The notes under the pieces: generated by a model
The model's input: the letters and a program-made list of their open reading frames with translations, nothing else
Database searches by the model: none
What the model was told of the DNA's origin: nothing
DNA from: an uncultured Lachnospiraceae bacterium
Lineage (GTDB): Bacteria > Bacillota > Clostridia > Lachnospirales > Lachnospiraceae
DNA length: 27,389 nt
Assembly (NCBI GenBank): GCA_910577445.1
Contig: CAJTMZ010000053.1
Location: forward strand, 1 to 27,389
Reading direction: 5' to 3'
Position numbers and translations under genes: made by a program
Shown here: positions 14,558 through 23,544 of the stretch, piece by piece
How positions within the stretch are numbered: the first letter of the stretch is position 1
How the letters are laid out: each line of letters begins with the position of its first letter

Positions 14558-16036
14558 TCAGCCTCCTAATAAGCCTGCTAATGCGTTTTGACTGGACTGC
14601 ATTTTAGCCATTGCAGTTTCCATTTTACTGAACTTAGCATACCACTTATCCTCATAAGCTGTCAACTTATCTTCCAAATCTTTAATCTTGCTAGTATAAT
14701 CGTCATAGTCAGACTGCATCTTCTTGTCATCATAGAAGCTGCCATAGCTGCGGTAGCCGTTCACTGACTTGGACATATCAAACATCTTGCCGTACAACTG
14801 CTGTGAAAGCTGTGAAAAGAAATTAATCACAGTATCCGGGTCGCTGGATATCATTCCCTTAAGCTTGTCAGCTTTACCCGATGTATCTTCATCGTCAGGG
14901 TCGCCGTCAATGTGGTACAGGTTTCTTTCATTCTCTCCCGCATCGAAATATCCTAATGTGTCGATGCCGAAGTCAAACAAATGCAGTGTCTTTCCGCCCA
15001 CGCTGATTCCACCGGACATAATTTCTCTCAGACCGGTGCTTACAGAGGACAGGTTTTCGTCCTTTCTCAGAATGGAATCTTTAATTTTCTTTTCCCACTC
15101 TTCGATTTCACTCTCCGACATGCTCATCTTTTCGTCGTCGGTAAGCGGTTCATAACCTTTGGCGGAGCTTGCATTGTAGAGCTTATCCATCTCATTCATT
15201 ACTTCATTATACTGCTTTAAGAATCCCTTAATCATATCGTAGATTCCGTCAGTATCCATCTCAGTGGTCAAAGTAATGGTTTCGCTGGATTCCGTCAAAG
15301 CCGTGATGGTGAGGCCGTTGATGTCAAATACATTGTTTTTGCTTGTGTAAGTTGCGCCGTTTAAGACAATTTCAGCGTCCTGGCCGTCTATTTTAACCGC
15401 TTTCGCATCGCCTGTTCCGTTAACGTTAAGACCAAGCGCGTTAAGTACCGAATCGTCGCCTTCAATGGTAAAGTTATTATCTGCACCATAGTCCTTTGAA
15501 CTGATATAAATTCTCTGCTGGCTTTCGTCAAAGTTCGCGTTGACTCCCGCCTTTTTCAGTTCATTCAGTACGTCGGAAATTGAGGTTTCCTCGCCTACCT
15601 TGACCTCCTGGCCGTTAATCTTAAGCGTCCCCTCGCCCGAAAATCCAAAGTCTCTCAGTTTGCTGAGAGCATTTGCCTTTCCACCGTCAGTCTTTGCCAC
15701 TTTTCCACCGGTCATATAACCGATTTTTGCAAGCTTATTCACTCTAAGCTGCTGAACGCCGTTCATTGCCCCTTCGCCTGTAATAACACTCGCAATATTG
15801 CTGTTGGACACTTTCGTCGTTCTCTTGGTATAAGCTTCAGACAGACTCATACCGGACACCTTGCTCTGCAGGCTTTTCAGCTTCTTATTCAGCTCACCCC
15901 AGGCGTCCTGTTTCAGTTTTAATTTTTTCTGTTCCTTTGTCTTGTCGTCCACCTTGGTACGCCTTGCAGCCACCAGCTCCTGGATAATCGAATCCGTATC
16001 AAGTCCGGAATACATTCCGGTCAATCGCATTGCCAT
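14558..16036 (-). CDS. fliD: Flagellar filament cap protein FliD
   Basis: 492 aa. AGGAGGAG lies 5 bases upstream of the ATG. The N-terminus (MRLTGMYSGLDTDSIIQELV) and the VQQLRVNKLAK block (near 95-105) are typical of FliD_N. A central region with LKINGQEVKVGEETSISDVL belongs to the D2/D3 part. The C-terminus, with ISSDPDTVINFFSQLSQQLY and a coiled coil ending in MQSSQNALAGLLGG, forms the leg domain. FliD caps the filament tip and folds incoming flagellin subunits. Second gene of the sigma-D operon starting with flaG. Confidence 0.95.
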   Translation of the reverse strand: MAMRLTGMYSGLDTDSIIQELVAARRTKVDDKTKEQKKLKLKQDAWGELNKKLKSLQSKVSGMSLSEAYTKRTTKVSNSNIASVITGEGAMNGVQQLRVNKLAKIGYMTGGKVAKTDGGKANALSKLRDFGFSGEGTLKINGQEVKVGEETSISDVLNELKKAGVNANFDESQQRIYISSKDYGADNNFTIEGDDSVLNALGLNVNGTGDAKAVKIDGQDAEIVLNGATYTSKNNVFDINGLTITALTESSETITLTTEMDTDGIYDMIKGFLKQYNEVMNEMDKLYNASSAKGYEPLTDDEKMSMSESEIEEWEKKIKDSILRKDENLSSVSTGLREIMSGGISVGGKTLHLFDFGIDTLGYFDAGENERNLYHIDGDPDDEDTSGKADKLKGMISSDPDTVINFFSQLSQQLYGKMFDMSKSVNGYRSYGSFYDDKKMQSDYDDYTSKIKDLEDKLTAYEDKWYAKFSKMETAMAKMQSSQNALAGLLGG

Positions 16037-16047
16037 AAAAACTCCTC

Positions 16048-16488
16048 CTATCTTCTTTCATCCACCAAAAGACCAGCCAGTTCCCATGCCTTTGCAATCA
16101 TATCCAGAGTTTTCTCAGGAGGAAGCTCTTTGATTACCTCCTTAGTTTCCTTGTCTACAATTTTGATGGTCAACCTGTTCGTTTTCTCATGGATGCCAAA
16201 AACTGCCTCGGAATGAGACATTCTCTCGTTCAGCTTCTCAACGGCTTTCTTAACCTGCTCATTCATAAGCTGTTCGCGCCCGTTGCTGTAGCTGCCGTCC
16301 TGTCCCTGTCCGCTCTGGCTGTCCTGCTTCTCTACGTTCGCTACCTTTACAGTAGTCGTATCATAAGAGCTAGGCTGCTCCTGCGTAGGAACTTCCATGT
16401 TCTCTACTTCTGGTCTCTCCGCACGCCTTACCGGCTGTGTCGTCTGTGCCTGAAATGTCATGACACTGTTTAATGGTTCTATTGCCAT
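16048..16488 (-). CDS. flaG: FlaG family flagellar protein
   Basis: 146 aa, preceded by GGAGGTGA. The first ~85 residues are low-complexity and polar (QEQPSSYDTTTVKVANVEKQ). The C-terminal ~60 form the conserved FlaG domain: AVEKLNERMSHSEAVFGIHE, LTIKIVDKETKEVIKELPPE, and a final helix ending LAGLLVDERR. In Campylobacter and Vibrio relatives FlaG influences filament length. It leads the flaG-fliD-fliS operon and lies 11 bases before fliD. Its sigma-D promoter is at 16570-16596. Confidence 0.92.
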   Translation of the reverse strand: MAIEPLNSVMTFQAQTTQPVRRAERPEVENMEVPTQEQPSSYDTTTVKVANVEKQDSQSGQGQDGSYSNGREQLMNEQVKKAVEKLNERMSHSEAVFGIHEKTNRLTIKIVDKETKEVIKELPPEKTLDMIAKAWELAGLLVDERR

Positions 16489-16569
16489 TATGAATCACCT
16501 CCATGTGATATAGTGTAAAAAAATGATAAAAATGAATAAAACTATAGAGTATTCCTGTCTTCTAAATAT

Positions 16570-16596
16570 ATATCGGAAAAAAAGCAGGAAAATTTA
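16570..16596 (-). promoter_or_regulatory. Sigma-D promoter of the flaG-fliD-fliS operon
   Basis: On the minus strand TAAA (16593-16596), 15 bases, TCCGATAT (16570-16577). Identical in core sequence and spacing to the flagellin promoter. The leader to the flaG ATG is about 75 bases and AT-rich. Confidence 0.88.
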
Positions 16597-16703
16597 TAGA
16601 AAAAATCAAAAACACGACAGCTTTTTCCCTCAAATCCATTGCAGCATTTCGCGCGCCTTAAGCGGCGCCTTCCCGTCGGAAACATACGCCGCAAGGCGCA
16701 CTA

Positions 16704-16743
16704 TAAAAACAACGGATAACTCGCCTTGCGAACTATCCGTTGT
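16704..16743 (-). terminator. Intrinsic terminator after csrA
   Basis: ACAACGGATA (16709-16718) and TATCCGTTGT (16734-16743) form a 10-bp stem, with a further short inner stem. On the minus strand TTTTTATAG follows. It ends the flgM-to-csrA operon 20 bases after the csrA stop. Confidence 0.8.
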
Positions 16744-16763
16744 CAATAAAATTCTATTTATTT

Positions 16764-16982
16764 TTACCCTAACAGTTGCTTTAAGGCTTCAAATCCGTCT
16801 GGATTGACGGCTTCCTTGTTAGCTTCCTGAATCTGCATATAAACTTCTTTCCGGTATACCGGAACCTCTTTCGGCGCGCTGATGCCCAGCTTTACCTGCT
16901 CTCCCTTAATCTCCAATATTGTTATTTCAATATTGTTATTAATAATAAGGGCTTCGTTCTTCTTTCTGGATAAAGCTAACAT
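16764..16982 (-). CDS. csrA: Carbon storage/translational regulator CsrA
   Basis: 72 aa, full length. It begins MLALSRKKNEALIINNNIEI with the conserved Arg6, and carries KLGISAPKEVPVYRKEVY, the strand and RNA-contact residues (VPVYR). CsrA is a homodimer that binds GGA-containing hairpins and blocks ribosome access; in Bacillus subtilis its main target is the flagellin mRNA. The start abuts the fliW stop (TAG then ATG with no gap), so the two are translationally coupled, which fits their antagonist pairing. Confidence 0.96.
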   Translation of the reverse strand: MLALSRKKNEALIINNNIEITILEIKGEQVKLGISAPKEVPVYRKEVYMQIQEANKEAVNPDGFEALKQLLG

Positions 16983-17438
16983 CTACTCACCTGCTTTCTT
17001 TGCGTTCAATATGTCATAAACAGGGAATTTCACCGGATACTGCTCCCCCTCTACAATTACCTGACACGCCTTCTTTTCCACTGCATTGATAATGATGGGG
17101 CCTTTGAGATTAACGCTCATTTTCGTAAGGTCGCTGGGTACCGTGACCGTGACCATCACCAGAATTTCCTCGGGAAGAAGCTCTCCAATGGGTTTTATCA
17201 GTTCATCCTCCACCACCGGATTATAGTCAGGCATCACAAGCAGAGGATTTATCACCGGCATGGCAAAGGCCGGCTCCTGCAGGGACTGCATCCAGTGCAT
17301 CGCGCCGGAACCGCTGTCCTCGTCATGCAGAAGGGCAAATTCTGTCAGCTCCGGAAATCCGATTATTCCGGAAGGAAAACTGATTATCCTGTCGTCCGCA
17401 ATTTCAATTTCCCCAAAAATCTTTGTATTAATCTTCAT
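16983..17438 (-). CDS. fliW: Flagellar assembly factor FliW, CsrA antagonist
   Basis: 151 aa. Typical blocks are KIFGEIEIADDRIISFPSGI at the start, IGFPELTEFALL, MHWMQSLQEPAFAMPVINP and the LPEEILVMVTVTVP segment. FliW binds flagellin or CsrA. Free FliW sequesters CsrA and lets flagellin mRNA be translated; when flagellin accumulates in the cytoplasm it titrates FliW. It lies 30 bases after flgL and is directly joined to csrA, the standard order in Firmicutes. Confidence 0.95.
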   Translation of the reverse strand: MKINTKIFGEIEIADDRIISFPSGIIGFPELTEFALLHDEDSGSGAMHWMQSLQEPAFAMPVINPLLVMPDYNPVVEDELIKPIGELLPEEILVMVTVTVPSDLTKMSVNLKGPIIINAVEKKACQVIVEGEQYPVKFPVYDILNAKKAGE

Positions 17439-17468
17439 AATCGCTCCTATCGTATTTCACGGTATCCG

Positions 17469-19349
17469 TTAAATATAGTTCATCAGCGAAGTCTGCATGA
17501 TTTTTCCCGTTGCCATGAGAGCGGAATTGTACGTGAGCTCCGCACCGGTAAGCTGAACCACAACCTCCGCAATATCAATATCTTCATTTTCCGACTTCAA
17601 AGTCTGGAAATTAGTTCTCTGGTCCATAAGACGGTTGCTGATAAGGTCAAGGCGCTGGCTTCTGGTTCCGTTGTCGGTAACCGCCTCATTGGTATCGTTC
17701 AGGTATCCCTGAAACTTTGTGATGGCCGAGCCAAACATATTGTGAACATTTTCACGCATATAGTTGTATGCCTTGTCGGCGGCTTCGTATTTCAGTCTTA
17801 TATCGTTATACTTCGGGTCATCCTCGCTCATGCCTTTCATAACGTTTTCAAGGTCGCGTTTTGTAGCGTCAATATCCGACAATTTATTAAGCGCGCGCTC
17901 CATGTCGTCGATATCCCTGTCAAGTCCGTGGCCGAACACCTCGCCCGCAATGGTGTTTACCTGAATCTTCTGGTTGTAACCTACGTCATACTCGATTTTC
18001 TGGTCGAGCGGTAAGCGGTTTAAATTATAGTTTGTGGTAACATCGTTCCCGTTCTCATCCTGAACGGTTTTCTTACAGGTAAAATAATGTTCCGGCCGCA
18101 AATCGCCGTCTTTCCAGCTATTCTTATTATAAGTTACGTTGATTGCCGACTCTTCGGTCATCTGCTCCGCGTAATTCTCATATGCCTTATTGCTGAAAAG
18201 CAGCTCCCCCGTTTCGGGGATGAAAAGGATTAACTCATCCGGCGGTGTCGCATTATTTGCCGCAATCATCCGGTCATACGGGTCGGGGTCGTCCGTTACG
18301 CTTGCCTCTGTAATATCTCCCGGCGCAATCTCTTTCTGCGTCTGGCCGGTTAAAGTTATTTGCTGTCCGGCATCTAATGTGGCGGTTTCTCCAAACAAGG
18401 CTTTCGTATCGTTGCCGTCTTTTACCTTTGTTCCGTCCGGCAGTTTCGCATCCCCGTTCGCGTCGAATGTTACTGTGGTTTCCTCGGCCAGGGTCACTCG
18501 TTTACCGTTAACCGTTACCTCTGTTCCGGCAGCCACTTTGGCAATTACGCCCTCCGCCCCTACATTGTTTGCTCCTGAAGTGATATTACCGCCGGTTATA
18601 GTCGCCGTTCCTTTTAACTGTACGTCATTACCTGCGGCATCCTTTACCGTTGTCGGAACCGTATAGGTAATGTTCGGAACGCCTCCCTCTTTCAAAACAT
18701 CATATGCCAGCCGAAGCCTGTGAATATCGCCGTTTTCAATCAGCTTTTCGTCAACGCCGTCATATTTTGTTTCTTCCCAGTTATTCTTGTTCAGTCCTGC
18801 CAGCTTATCTATATCGGTGCAGTTGAGGATATCAAAGTCCAGAATCCCCTTGTTCTCCGTAATCTCATAATCCGGGTAACCCTTAGGCTCTTTCTCCACA
18901 TCTTCCTTAAAGGAAAGCGGCGTATCCGTACGGAAACCCGTAAAAATGTATCTTCCCGCATAGTCCGTATTTCCGGTGGAGTAAAACTCATCCCGAAGGG
19001 CCTTAAGCTGTCCTAACAGCACCTGCAAATCCTCGCTGCCGAAATCCTTGTTATTACCCTTATTCGCCAGTTTTCCCATATCGGTAAGCACGTCGTTTAT
19101 GGTTTTCAGCGCCTGAGCGGTAACGTCAAGCCAACTGTTTGCATCCGGCGCGTTCTTTTCATAAAACTGGGTCATCTCGGAAACGCTGGTTCTAAGGCGC
19201 AGGGCACGGATTGCAATTACCGGGTCGTCGGACGGCTTGGTAATTTTCTTCTGCGTTGCCATCATAGTGCTCAGTTTATCCCGTGCCACTTTGTTATTAT
19301 TGATATTATACAGAGAATTATTCTGCATAATTTTATTGGTCATTCTCAT
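17469..19349 (-). CDS. flgL: Hook-filament junction protein FlgL, enlarged
   Basis: About 626 aa from the ATG at 19349, where AGGAG (19359-19363) is 9 bases upstream; the ATG at 19358 directly abuts that site and is unlikely. The N-terminus (MRMTNKIMQNNSLYNINNNK, LSTMMATQKKITKPSDDP) and C-terminus (ITKFQGYLNDTNEAVTDNGT, LTYNSALMATGKIMQTSL) are FlgL D0/D1. Typical FlgL is about 300 aa, so the centre carries roughly 300 extra residues, rich in Thr, Gly and Ala and beta-type (NGKRVTLAEETTVTFDANGD, QQITLTGQTQKE). These are likely surface-exposed D2/D3 domains. FlgL joins FlgK to the filament. Confidence 0.93.
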   Translation of the reverse strand: MRMTNKIMQNNSLYNINNNKVARDKLSTMMATQKKITKPSDDPVIAIRALRLRTSVSEMTQFYEKNAPDANSWLDVTAQALKTINDVLTDMGKLANKGNNKDFGSEDLQVLLGQLKALRDEFYSTGNTDYAGRYIFTGFRTDTPLSFKEDVEKEPKGYPDYEITENKGILDFDILNCTDIDKLAGLNKNNWEETKYDGVDEKLIENGDIHRLRLAYDVLKEGGVPNITYTVPTTVKDAAGNDVQLKGTATITGGNITSGANNVGAEGVIAKVAAGTEVTVNGKRVTLAEETTVTFDANGDAKLPDGTKVKDGNDTKALFGETATLDAGQQITLTGQTQKEIAPGDITEASVTDDPDPYDRMIAANNATPPDELILFIPETGELLFSNKAYENYAEQMTEESAINVTYNKNSWKDGDLRPEHYFTCKKTVQDENGNDVTTNYNLNRLPLDQKIEYDVGYNQKIQVNTIAGEVFGHGLDRDIDDMERALNKLSDIDATKRDLENVMKGMSEDDPKYNDIRLKYEAADKAYNYMRENVHNMFGSAITKFQGYLNDTNEAVTDNGTRSQRLDLISNRLMDQRTNFQTLKSENEDIDIAEVVVQLTGAELTYNSALMATGKIMQTSLMNYI

Positions 19350-19418
19350 AGAAATCATCTCCTGATTATATGCTTTGTCAAGTTTCTATGGTGCATATGC
19401 TTTGAAACAAAGCGCTTT

Positions 19419-21296
19419 TTATACGCCGGTACGAAGAATCAACTGGTCGTAAACCTCCGTCAGCGTCTGAATCATCTTGGAAGCCAGCGTGTAGGAATTT
19501 TGGAATTTCACTAATCCCACCGCTTCCTCGTCCTCATCCACACCGGATATGGAATATCTCTGGTTATCAATGGTGTTGCGCAGTCCGGTATAGGTGTCGC
19601 AGAAAGTATTTGCCTCGCCGGCGCTTAAGGCCGCGTCCGACAAAATCGCCTCCAATAACTGGCCGGCCGTACCGTTACGGAAATGGAAGATGTTCTTGTT
19701 GGCAAGCATGGCAATCATTTCTTCTATCTTACCGCATTCCTCCACGCCCACATCCTTGCTGCTTCTGGTTCCAAGCAGGGAAGCATCCTTTATCAGGGCT
19801 TCGTTTATGGTAAAGTTCTCAGCCGTCAGGTTATAATAGCCTTTCTTTGAGATGTCGCCCAGCATATCTTCGTCGAACTGGCCTTCTCCGTTGCCCTTTT
19901 TTCCTGTAAAGAAAATACATCCCTCATTGCCGTTGGCGTCTATACCGCTGGTAAATATCTTGTTAACCGTCTCGGCAAAGCCGCGAATCCAGGCGTTCAT
20001 CTGCTCCATGTAATAGGGAATACCCTGATACTTGATTTTCTTTTCGTTCTGGACGCTCTTGCCCGGCTGCGCCTTGTTTGCAAGACCGGTGTTTTGATTC
20101 GTCGCAGGGTCTTCCACAAACGTGAACGTATAAGTGGCATTTCCCGTGTTAGGATCCACTCCCTGAAATTCCCAGTCGCTGTAATAGAAAAGCTTATTTC
20201 CGATATTAATCACGCCGCCCGAGTCTGAAAGCATACAGTCCTGCATATTTTTCAGATAATCGGCAGTCACTTCAACATCGACTTTATGTTCAGTCTTACC
20301 GGTAACCGGGTCAGTTGTACTGACGGGAGGATTCTTCACCGTTCCGTTAAAATTCGTCTCATTATTCCCGTCCCGAAGCTCCAACAGCCCTTTCAGCTTA
20401 CCGCCCATGGAAGAGCTTAAGATATTGAAAGAATTTCCGTTCTCCCATTTGATATCGTATAATCCGTCGGCGTCCGTCTGGTTTACCTTTTCACTGGCAT
20501 CCCGGGGCTTATAGGTCAACTGCTTATAATCGTTTCCGTCCACAAGCACCTGTCCGCCCGCAATACGAACCACGTATCTGGTGGCGTTCGTATCTCTGCT
20601 GGCATTCTGAACGTCTGCAATCTGGGTTTCCGTAACGTCCACATCTATGTACTCCGACAGTTCGTCGATAAGCAGCTCCCTCTGGTCTCTTAATTCGTTG
20701 GCTCTTGAACCGGAAAGTTCAATTGTGTTAATCTGTTTATTTAAAGTGGCAATCTTCTGCGCAATCGCGTTGATGGAGTCTACGCTTTCCTTAACCTCAA
20801 GATTGATATCCTTCTGAAGTTCTTTCAGATTACCCGCCATATTGTTAAAATAGTCGGTCAGCGATTTTGCCGACGCGATGAACTGCTGCTTGGAGGTATC
20901 GCTGCTGGAGTTTGTGGTCACAGACTGAAGCGCCGCGGCAAATTTATCAAAAATCACCTTAAAACCACTGGTCCCGTCGTCGTCAAGGTATCTTTCAACC
21001 ATGGACATATAGTAGCTTTTGGCATTATACTCCCCGTATTTGCAGTTATTGTTCCAGTATTTTACATCATAAAAATTGTCTCTTACACGCTCAATGGCGA
21101 TGGTATCCACACCGGCTCCGGCACAGCCGTAGGTTGCAAAAACCCGCAGCGCGTTGTTGGCCTGCTGTATCACCTGCTGACGGCTGAACCCATCCGTCTG
21201 GGCGTTGGCAATATTATTTGCTGTGGTATTTAATGCTGCGTTGGCGGCACGAAGCCCCGAACCTGCTATATATAATCCAAAAAATTGTGACGGCAT
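19419..21296 (-). CDS. flgK: Second FlgK-type hook-associated protein
   Basis: About 625 aa from the ATG at 21296, with GGGGAG 8 bases upstream; a GTG at 21305 overlaps that site. The N-terminus (FFGLYIAGSGLRAANAALNT, then NNIANAQTDGFSRQQV) and C-terminus (VGLVKFQNSYTLASKMIQTL) are FlgK D0/D1; the middle includes GSRANELRDQRELLIDELSE, also FlgK-like. It differs clearly from the FlgK copy just upstream (74 bases away) in length and middle. Either both copies form the hook-filament junction or one has a specialised role. Calling it FlgK rather than another hook-associated protein is based on the N-terminus and the LRDxRxxLIDELS block. Confidence 0.88.
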   Translation of the reverse strand: MPSQFFGLYIAGSGLRAANAALNTTANNIANAQTDGFSRQQVIQQANNALRVFATYGCAGAGVDTIAIERVRDNFYDVKYWNNNCKYGEYNAKSYYMSMVERYLDDDGTSGFKVIFDKFAAALQSVTTNSSSDTSKQQFIASAKSLTDYFNNMAGNLKELQKDINLEVKESVDSINAIAQKIATLNKQINTIELSGSRANELRDQRELLIDELSEYIDVDVTETQIADVQNASRDTNATRYVVRIAGGQVLVDGNDYKQLTYKPRDASEKVNQTDADGLYDIKWENGNSFNILSSSMGGKLKGLLELRDGNNETNFNGTVKNPPVSTTDPVTGKTEHKVDVEVTADYLKNMQDCMLSDSGGVINIGNKLFYYSDWEFQGVDPNTGNATYTFTFVEDPATNQNTGLANKAQPGKSVQNEKKIKYQGIPYYMEQMNAWIRGFAETVNKIFTSGIDANGNEGCIFFTGKKGNGEGQFDEDMLGDISKKGYYNLTAENFTINEALIKDASLLGTRSSKDVGVEECGKIEEMIAMLANKNIFHFRNGTAGQLLEAILSDAALSAGEANTFCDTYTGLRNTIDNQRYSISGVDEDEEAVGLVKFQNSYTLASKMIQTLTEVYDQLILRTGV

Positions 21297-21368
21297 CTGC
21301 TTCACTCCCCTGTATTTAAAATGTTGTTTCCTGTAAGCGGTAAATAAGATAAATAACTCTGCTGTCAG

Positions 21369-22994
21369 TTATCTTCCAAGCGTACTAATCACATGCTCCA
21401 TCAATTCGCTTACCACGTTGATATAACGGCTTGCCGCGTTATAGGCATTCTGGAACATTACCATATTGCTCATTTCCTCGTCGGAGGAAACGCCAAGCAC
21501 CTGTTCTCTCGCTGCCTGTATGTTATCCACCGTTACTTCCTGGTTTGCACAGATATCATGGGCAACGGAACCTGAATTGGCTGCCTGGGATATCAGAGCG
21601 TCATAGTAATTGATAAAGTTCGTCTTGGTCTTTACGTTCGGATTTAAGGTAAGGGTATCCTTAGTAAAAATGGCTTTCAGCGCGTCCGCCGTATCCTGGT
21701 CAACAACGTCGTCGTCTTTCTTAAAACTCAGAAGGGAAGGCGCCTGTTTCAGCTCGTTGTCAATCATCATCTCCTCAACGCTGAGCGTGTCGGAACCGCT
21801 GACTTTTGACTTGAATATCTGATAAGGGTTCCCATCGGAATCGCGCATATAGGTACTGTTGGGGTCCTCGGCGCTGGCAGCTTCCGCCGCGTCTTTCAAC
21901 ACCTGGTTGATTGCCGTTGCAACCGAGTTCATCAACTGGTCGAACTCCGCCTGCACATTCATCATAATGGACTGGGAAATTTCCTTGTCGTAAGTCGCCG
22001 CGTCCAAATCCTTATAGGTTGCCCGGCGGTCACCTCTGGCGTACAGCATGGATTTCAGCGCGCCGATATCCGTGTTCATATCCGTGGAAATCGTCTGATT
22101 CATGTTGAAAAGCTTCGCCCCGTTAAGTCCTATGGGTTCGCCGTTTGCATCAGTAAGGATTTCGCCGTTCGCGTCTTTTTTGGCAAGCTGGTTCCAGTAA
22201 GGCGTATAAAAACCCGTATCCGGGTCCGCGTACAGACCGATTTCGTTTGCCCTGTCGGACTGGACAAAATCCTTGCCCTCAAGGCGAATCAGAATATTGC
22301 CGTGGACGTCCGTCCTGCAGTCTATATTTCCCATTGCCGACAGTTCATCTATCAGCAGGTTTCTTTCATCTCTTAAATCGTTTGCTTTCTCTACTCCGCC
22401 GGCTTCAATCTTTAAGATTTCCTCATTCAGCTCGGCAATACGCTTGCCGTAAGCGTTCATGGTGTCTACCTGCTTTTTGATTTTCAGGTTCAAATCGTCC
22501 TGATACTCGCAAAGCCCTTTGTAGACCGCCTGGCCGCGGGAGAGAAACTCCGTACACCTCTGCATGAAAACGCCCTGGTTTACGGCGTTTCCGGGGTCTC
22601 TCGCCAAATCCTGGACGGAACGCCACAGATTATCAATCGCACCGGCGAAAGCTTCCCCGTCAAGCTCCTGAAAAAGGCTGTAAACCTCATCAAAAGCGTT
22701 GGCGGACACCTCGTAAAATGCGCTTCTTCCGGATTCCCGGCGATATGCTTTGTCAAGGAAATCGTCTCTGACCTGCTTTACCTGCGTGTAGCTGACACCA
22801 AACCCGACCTGCGTCCATGATATGGAGGTCTTGCTGGTAGAAAGAGTATTATAAAATCGGGTTCCCTGCTGTACCTGCTGCCTGGTATACCCGGTAGTAT
22901 CGATATTAGACATATTATGTCCAGTGGTATTAAGGGCGTTCTGACCCATCTGCAGGCCGCTGACGCCTACATATAAGCTTCCAAATAAAGACAT
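21369..22994 (-). CDS. flgK: Hook-associated protein FlgK
   Basis: 541 aa, the usual size. GAGGTGA precedes the ATG. The N-terminus (MSLFGSLYVGVSGLQMGQNA, NMSNIDTTGYTRQQV) and the block EKANDLRDERNLLIDELSAM are typical. The C-terminus ends VMFQNAYNAASRYINVVSEL. FlgK is the first junction protein on the distal hook. It is placed right after flgN, its chaperone, in the standard flgM-flgN-flgK-flgL order, with a second flgK inserted before flgL. Confidence 0.93.
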   Translation of the reverse strand: MSLFGSLYVGVSGLQMGQNALNTTGHNMSNIDTTGYTRQQVQQGTRFYNTLSTSKTSISWTQVGFGVSYTQVKQVRDDFLDKAYRRESGRSAFYEVSANAFDEVYSLFQELDGEAFAGAIDNLWRSVQDLARDPGNAVNQGVFMQRCTEFLSRGQAVYKGLCEYQDDLNLKIKKQVDTMNAYGKRIAELNEEILKIEAGGVEKANDLRDERNLLIDELSAMGNIDCRTDVHGNILIRLEGKDFVQSDRANEIGLYADPDTGFYTPYWNQLAKKDANGEILTDANGEPIGLNGAKLFNMNQTISTDMNTDIGALKSMLYARGDRRATYKDLDAATYDKEISQSIMMNVQAEFDQLMNSVATAINQVLKDAAEAASAEDPNSTYMRDSDGNPYQIFKSKVSGSDTLSVEEMMIDNELKQAPSLLSFKKDDDVVDQDTADALKAIFTKDTLTLNPNVKTKTNFINYYDALISQAANSGSVAHDICANQEVTVDNIQAAREQVLGVSSDEEMSNMVMFQNAYNAASRYINVVSELMEHVISTLGR

Positions 22995-23019
22995 TTTATC
23001 ACCTCATAATTTTCAGGAT

Positions 23020-23538
23020 TTATTGTTTTGCATCAAAGCCGCGGCCGTCCACTCCCATGGTAACGCCGGCACTGGCGGCGCCCCTGTCATAATTGGCCGT
23101 TTCGGGAGCTGCCTTCATGGCTTGAAGCATATGCATATCGAACTCAACCATTTCCAGAGCGTTCTGTATCAGAATGCCGTTTTGCTCGTTGATGCTTCTC
23201 ACTCCATGGACAGCTTTGCTTAATCTGTCATGCACTCTAGCCAGCTTCTGCTGTTCCTCGGGTCTTGATTCAAGCATATCAATCAAATCCGCGATTTTCA
23301 GCGTATCAACATCCTTGTTAATTACGTTGGCGATATCAGTAAATACTTCCTGTCTTTTCTTGTCCAGACGGTTAATTCCACTGACAACGATTTGTTCTTC
23401 ATCCGTGATTTTGGCTAATTCATCCAGATTGCCGGCTATAATCACCGGCGTCTTTTTGGTAGATAACTCCTGCAAGTTTTCGTACTCCCGGCTTTCAAGT
23501 TCCAGCACTTCAATCAGGTTTTCCATTAAACTTGCCAT
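23020..23538 (-). CDS. flgN: FlgN family export chaperone
   Basis: 172 aa. Helical throughout: MENLIEVLELESREYENLQE, then TDEEQIVVSGINRLDKKRQE, a family block near residues 45-65, then RSINEQNGILIQNALEMVEF. The last ~30 residues are Gly/Ala-rich and probably flexible. FlgN binds FlgK and FlgL and escorts them to the export gate. Only 6 bases separate it from flgM, and its GAGGTAAC binding site spans the flgM stop. A second ATG lies 4 codons in. Confidence 0.9.
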   Translation of the reverse strand: MASLMENLIEVLELESREYENLQELSTKKTPVIIAGNLDELAKITDEEQIVVSGINRLDKKRQEVFTDIANVINKDVDTLKIADLIDMLESRPEEQQKLARVHDRLSKAVHGVRSINEQNGILIQNALEMVEFDMHMLQAMKAAPETANYDRGAASAGVTMGVDGRGFDAKQ

Positions 23539-23544
23539 TGAAAG

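Larger units (their letters stand above)
16489..16763. other. Intergenic region separating the two flagellar operons
   Basis: It holds the flaG sigma-D promoter, the csrA terminator, and a GC-rich patch (~16650-16700) with overlapping inverted segments: GCGCCTT at 16653-16659 and 16665-16671 can each pair with AAGGCGC at 16693-16699. That patch contrasts with its AT-rich surroundings. No gene is visible. Confidence 0.6.

Noticed and set aside
16523..16807. Plus-strand open frame across the flaG-csrA gap
   Set aside because: It runs over a promoter, a terminator and the end of csrA, and has no binding site.
19356..19358. Upstream ATG for flgL
   Set aside because: It touches the AGGAG site directly. 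The ATG at 19349 has proper spacing and gives the conserved FlgL N-terminus.
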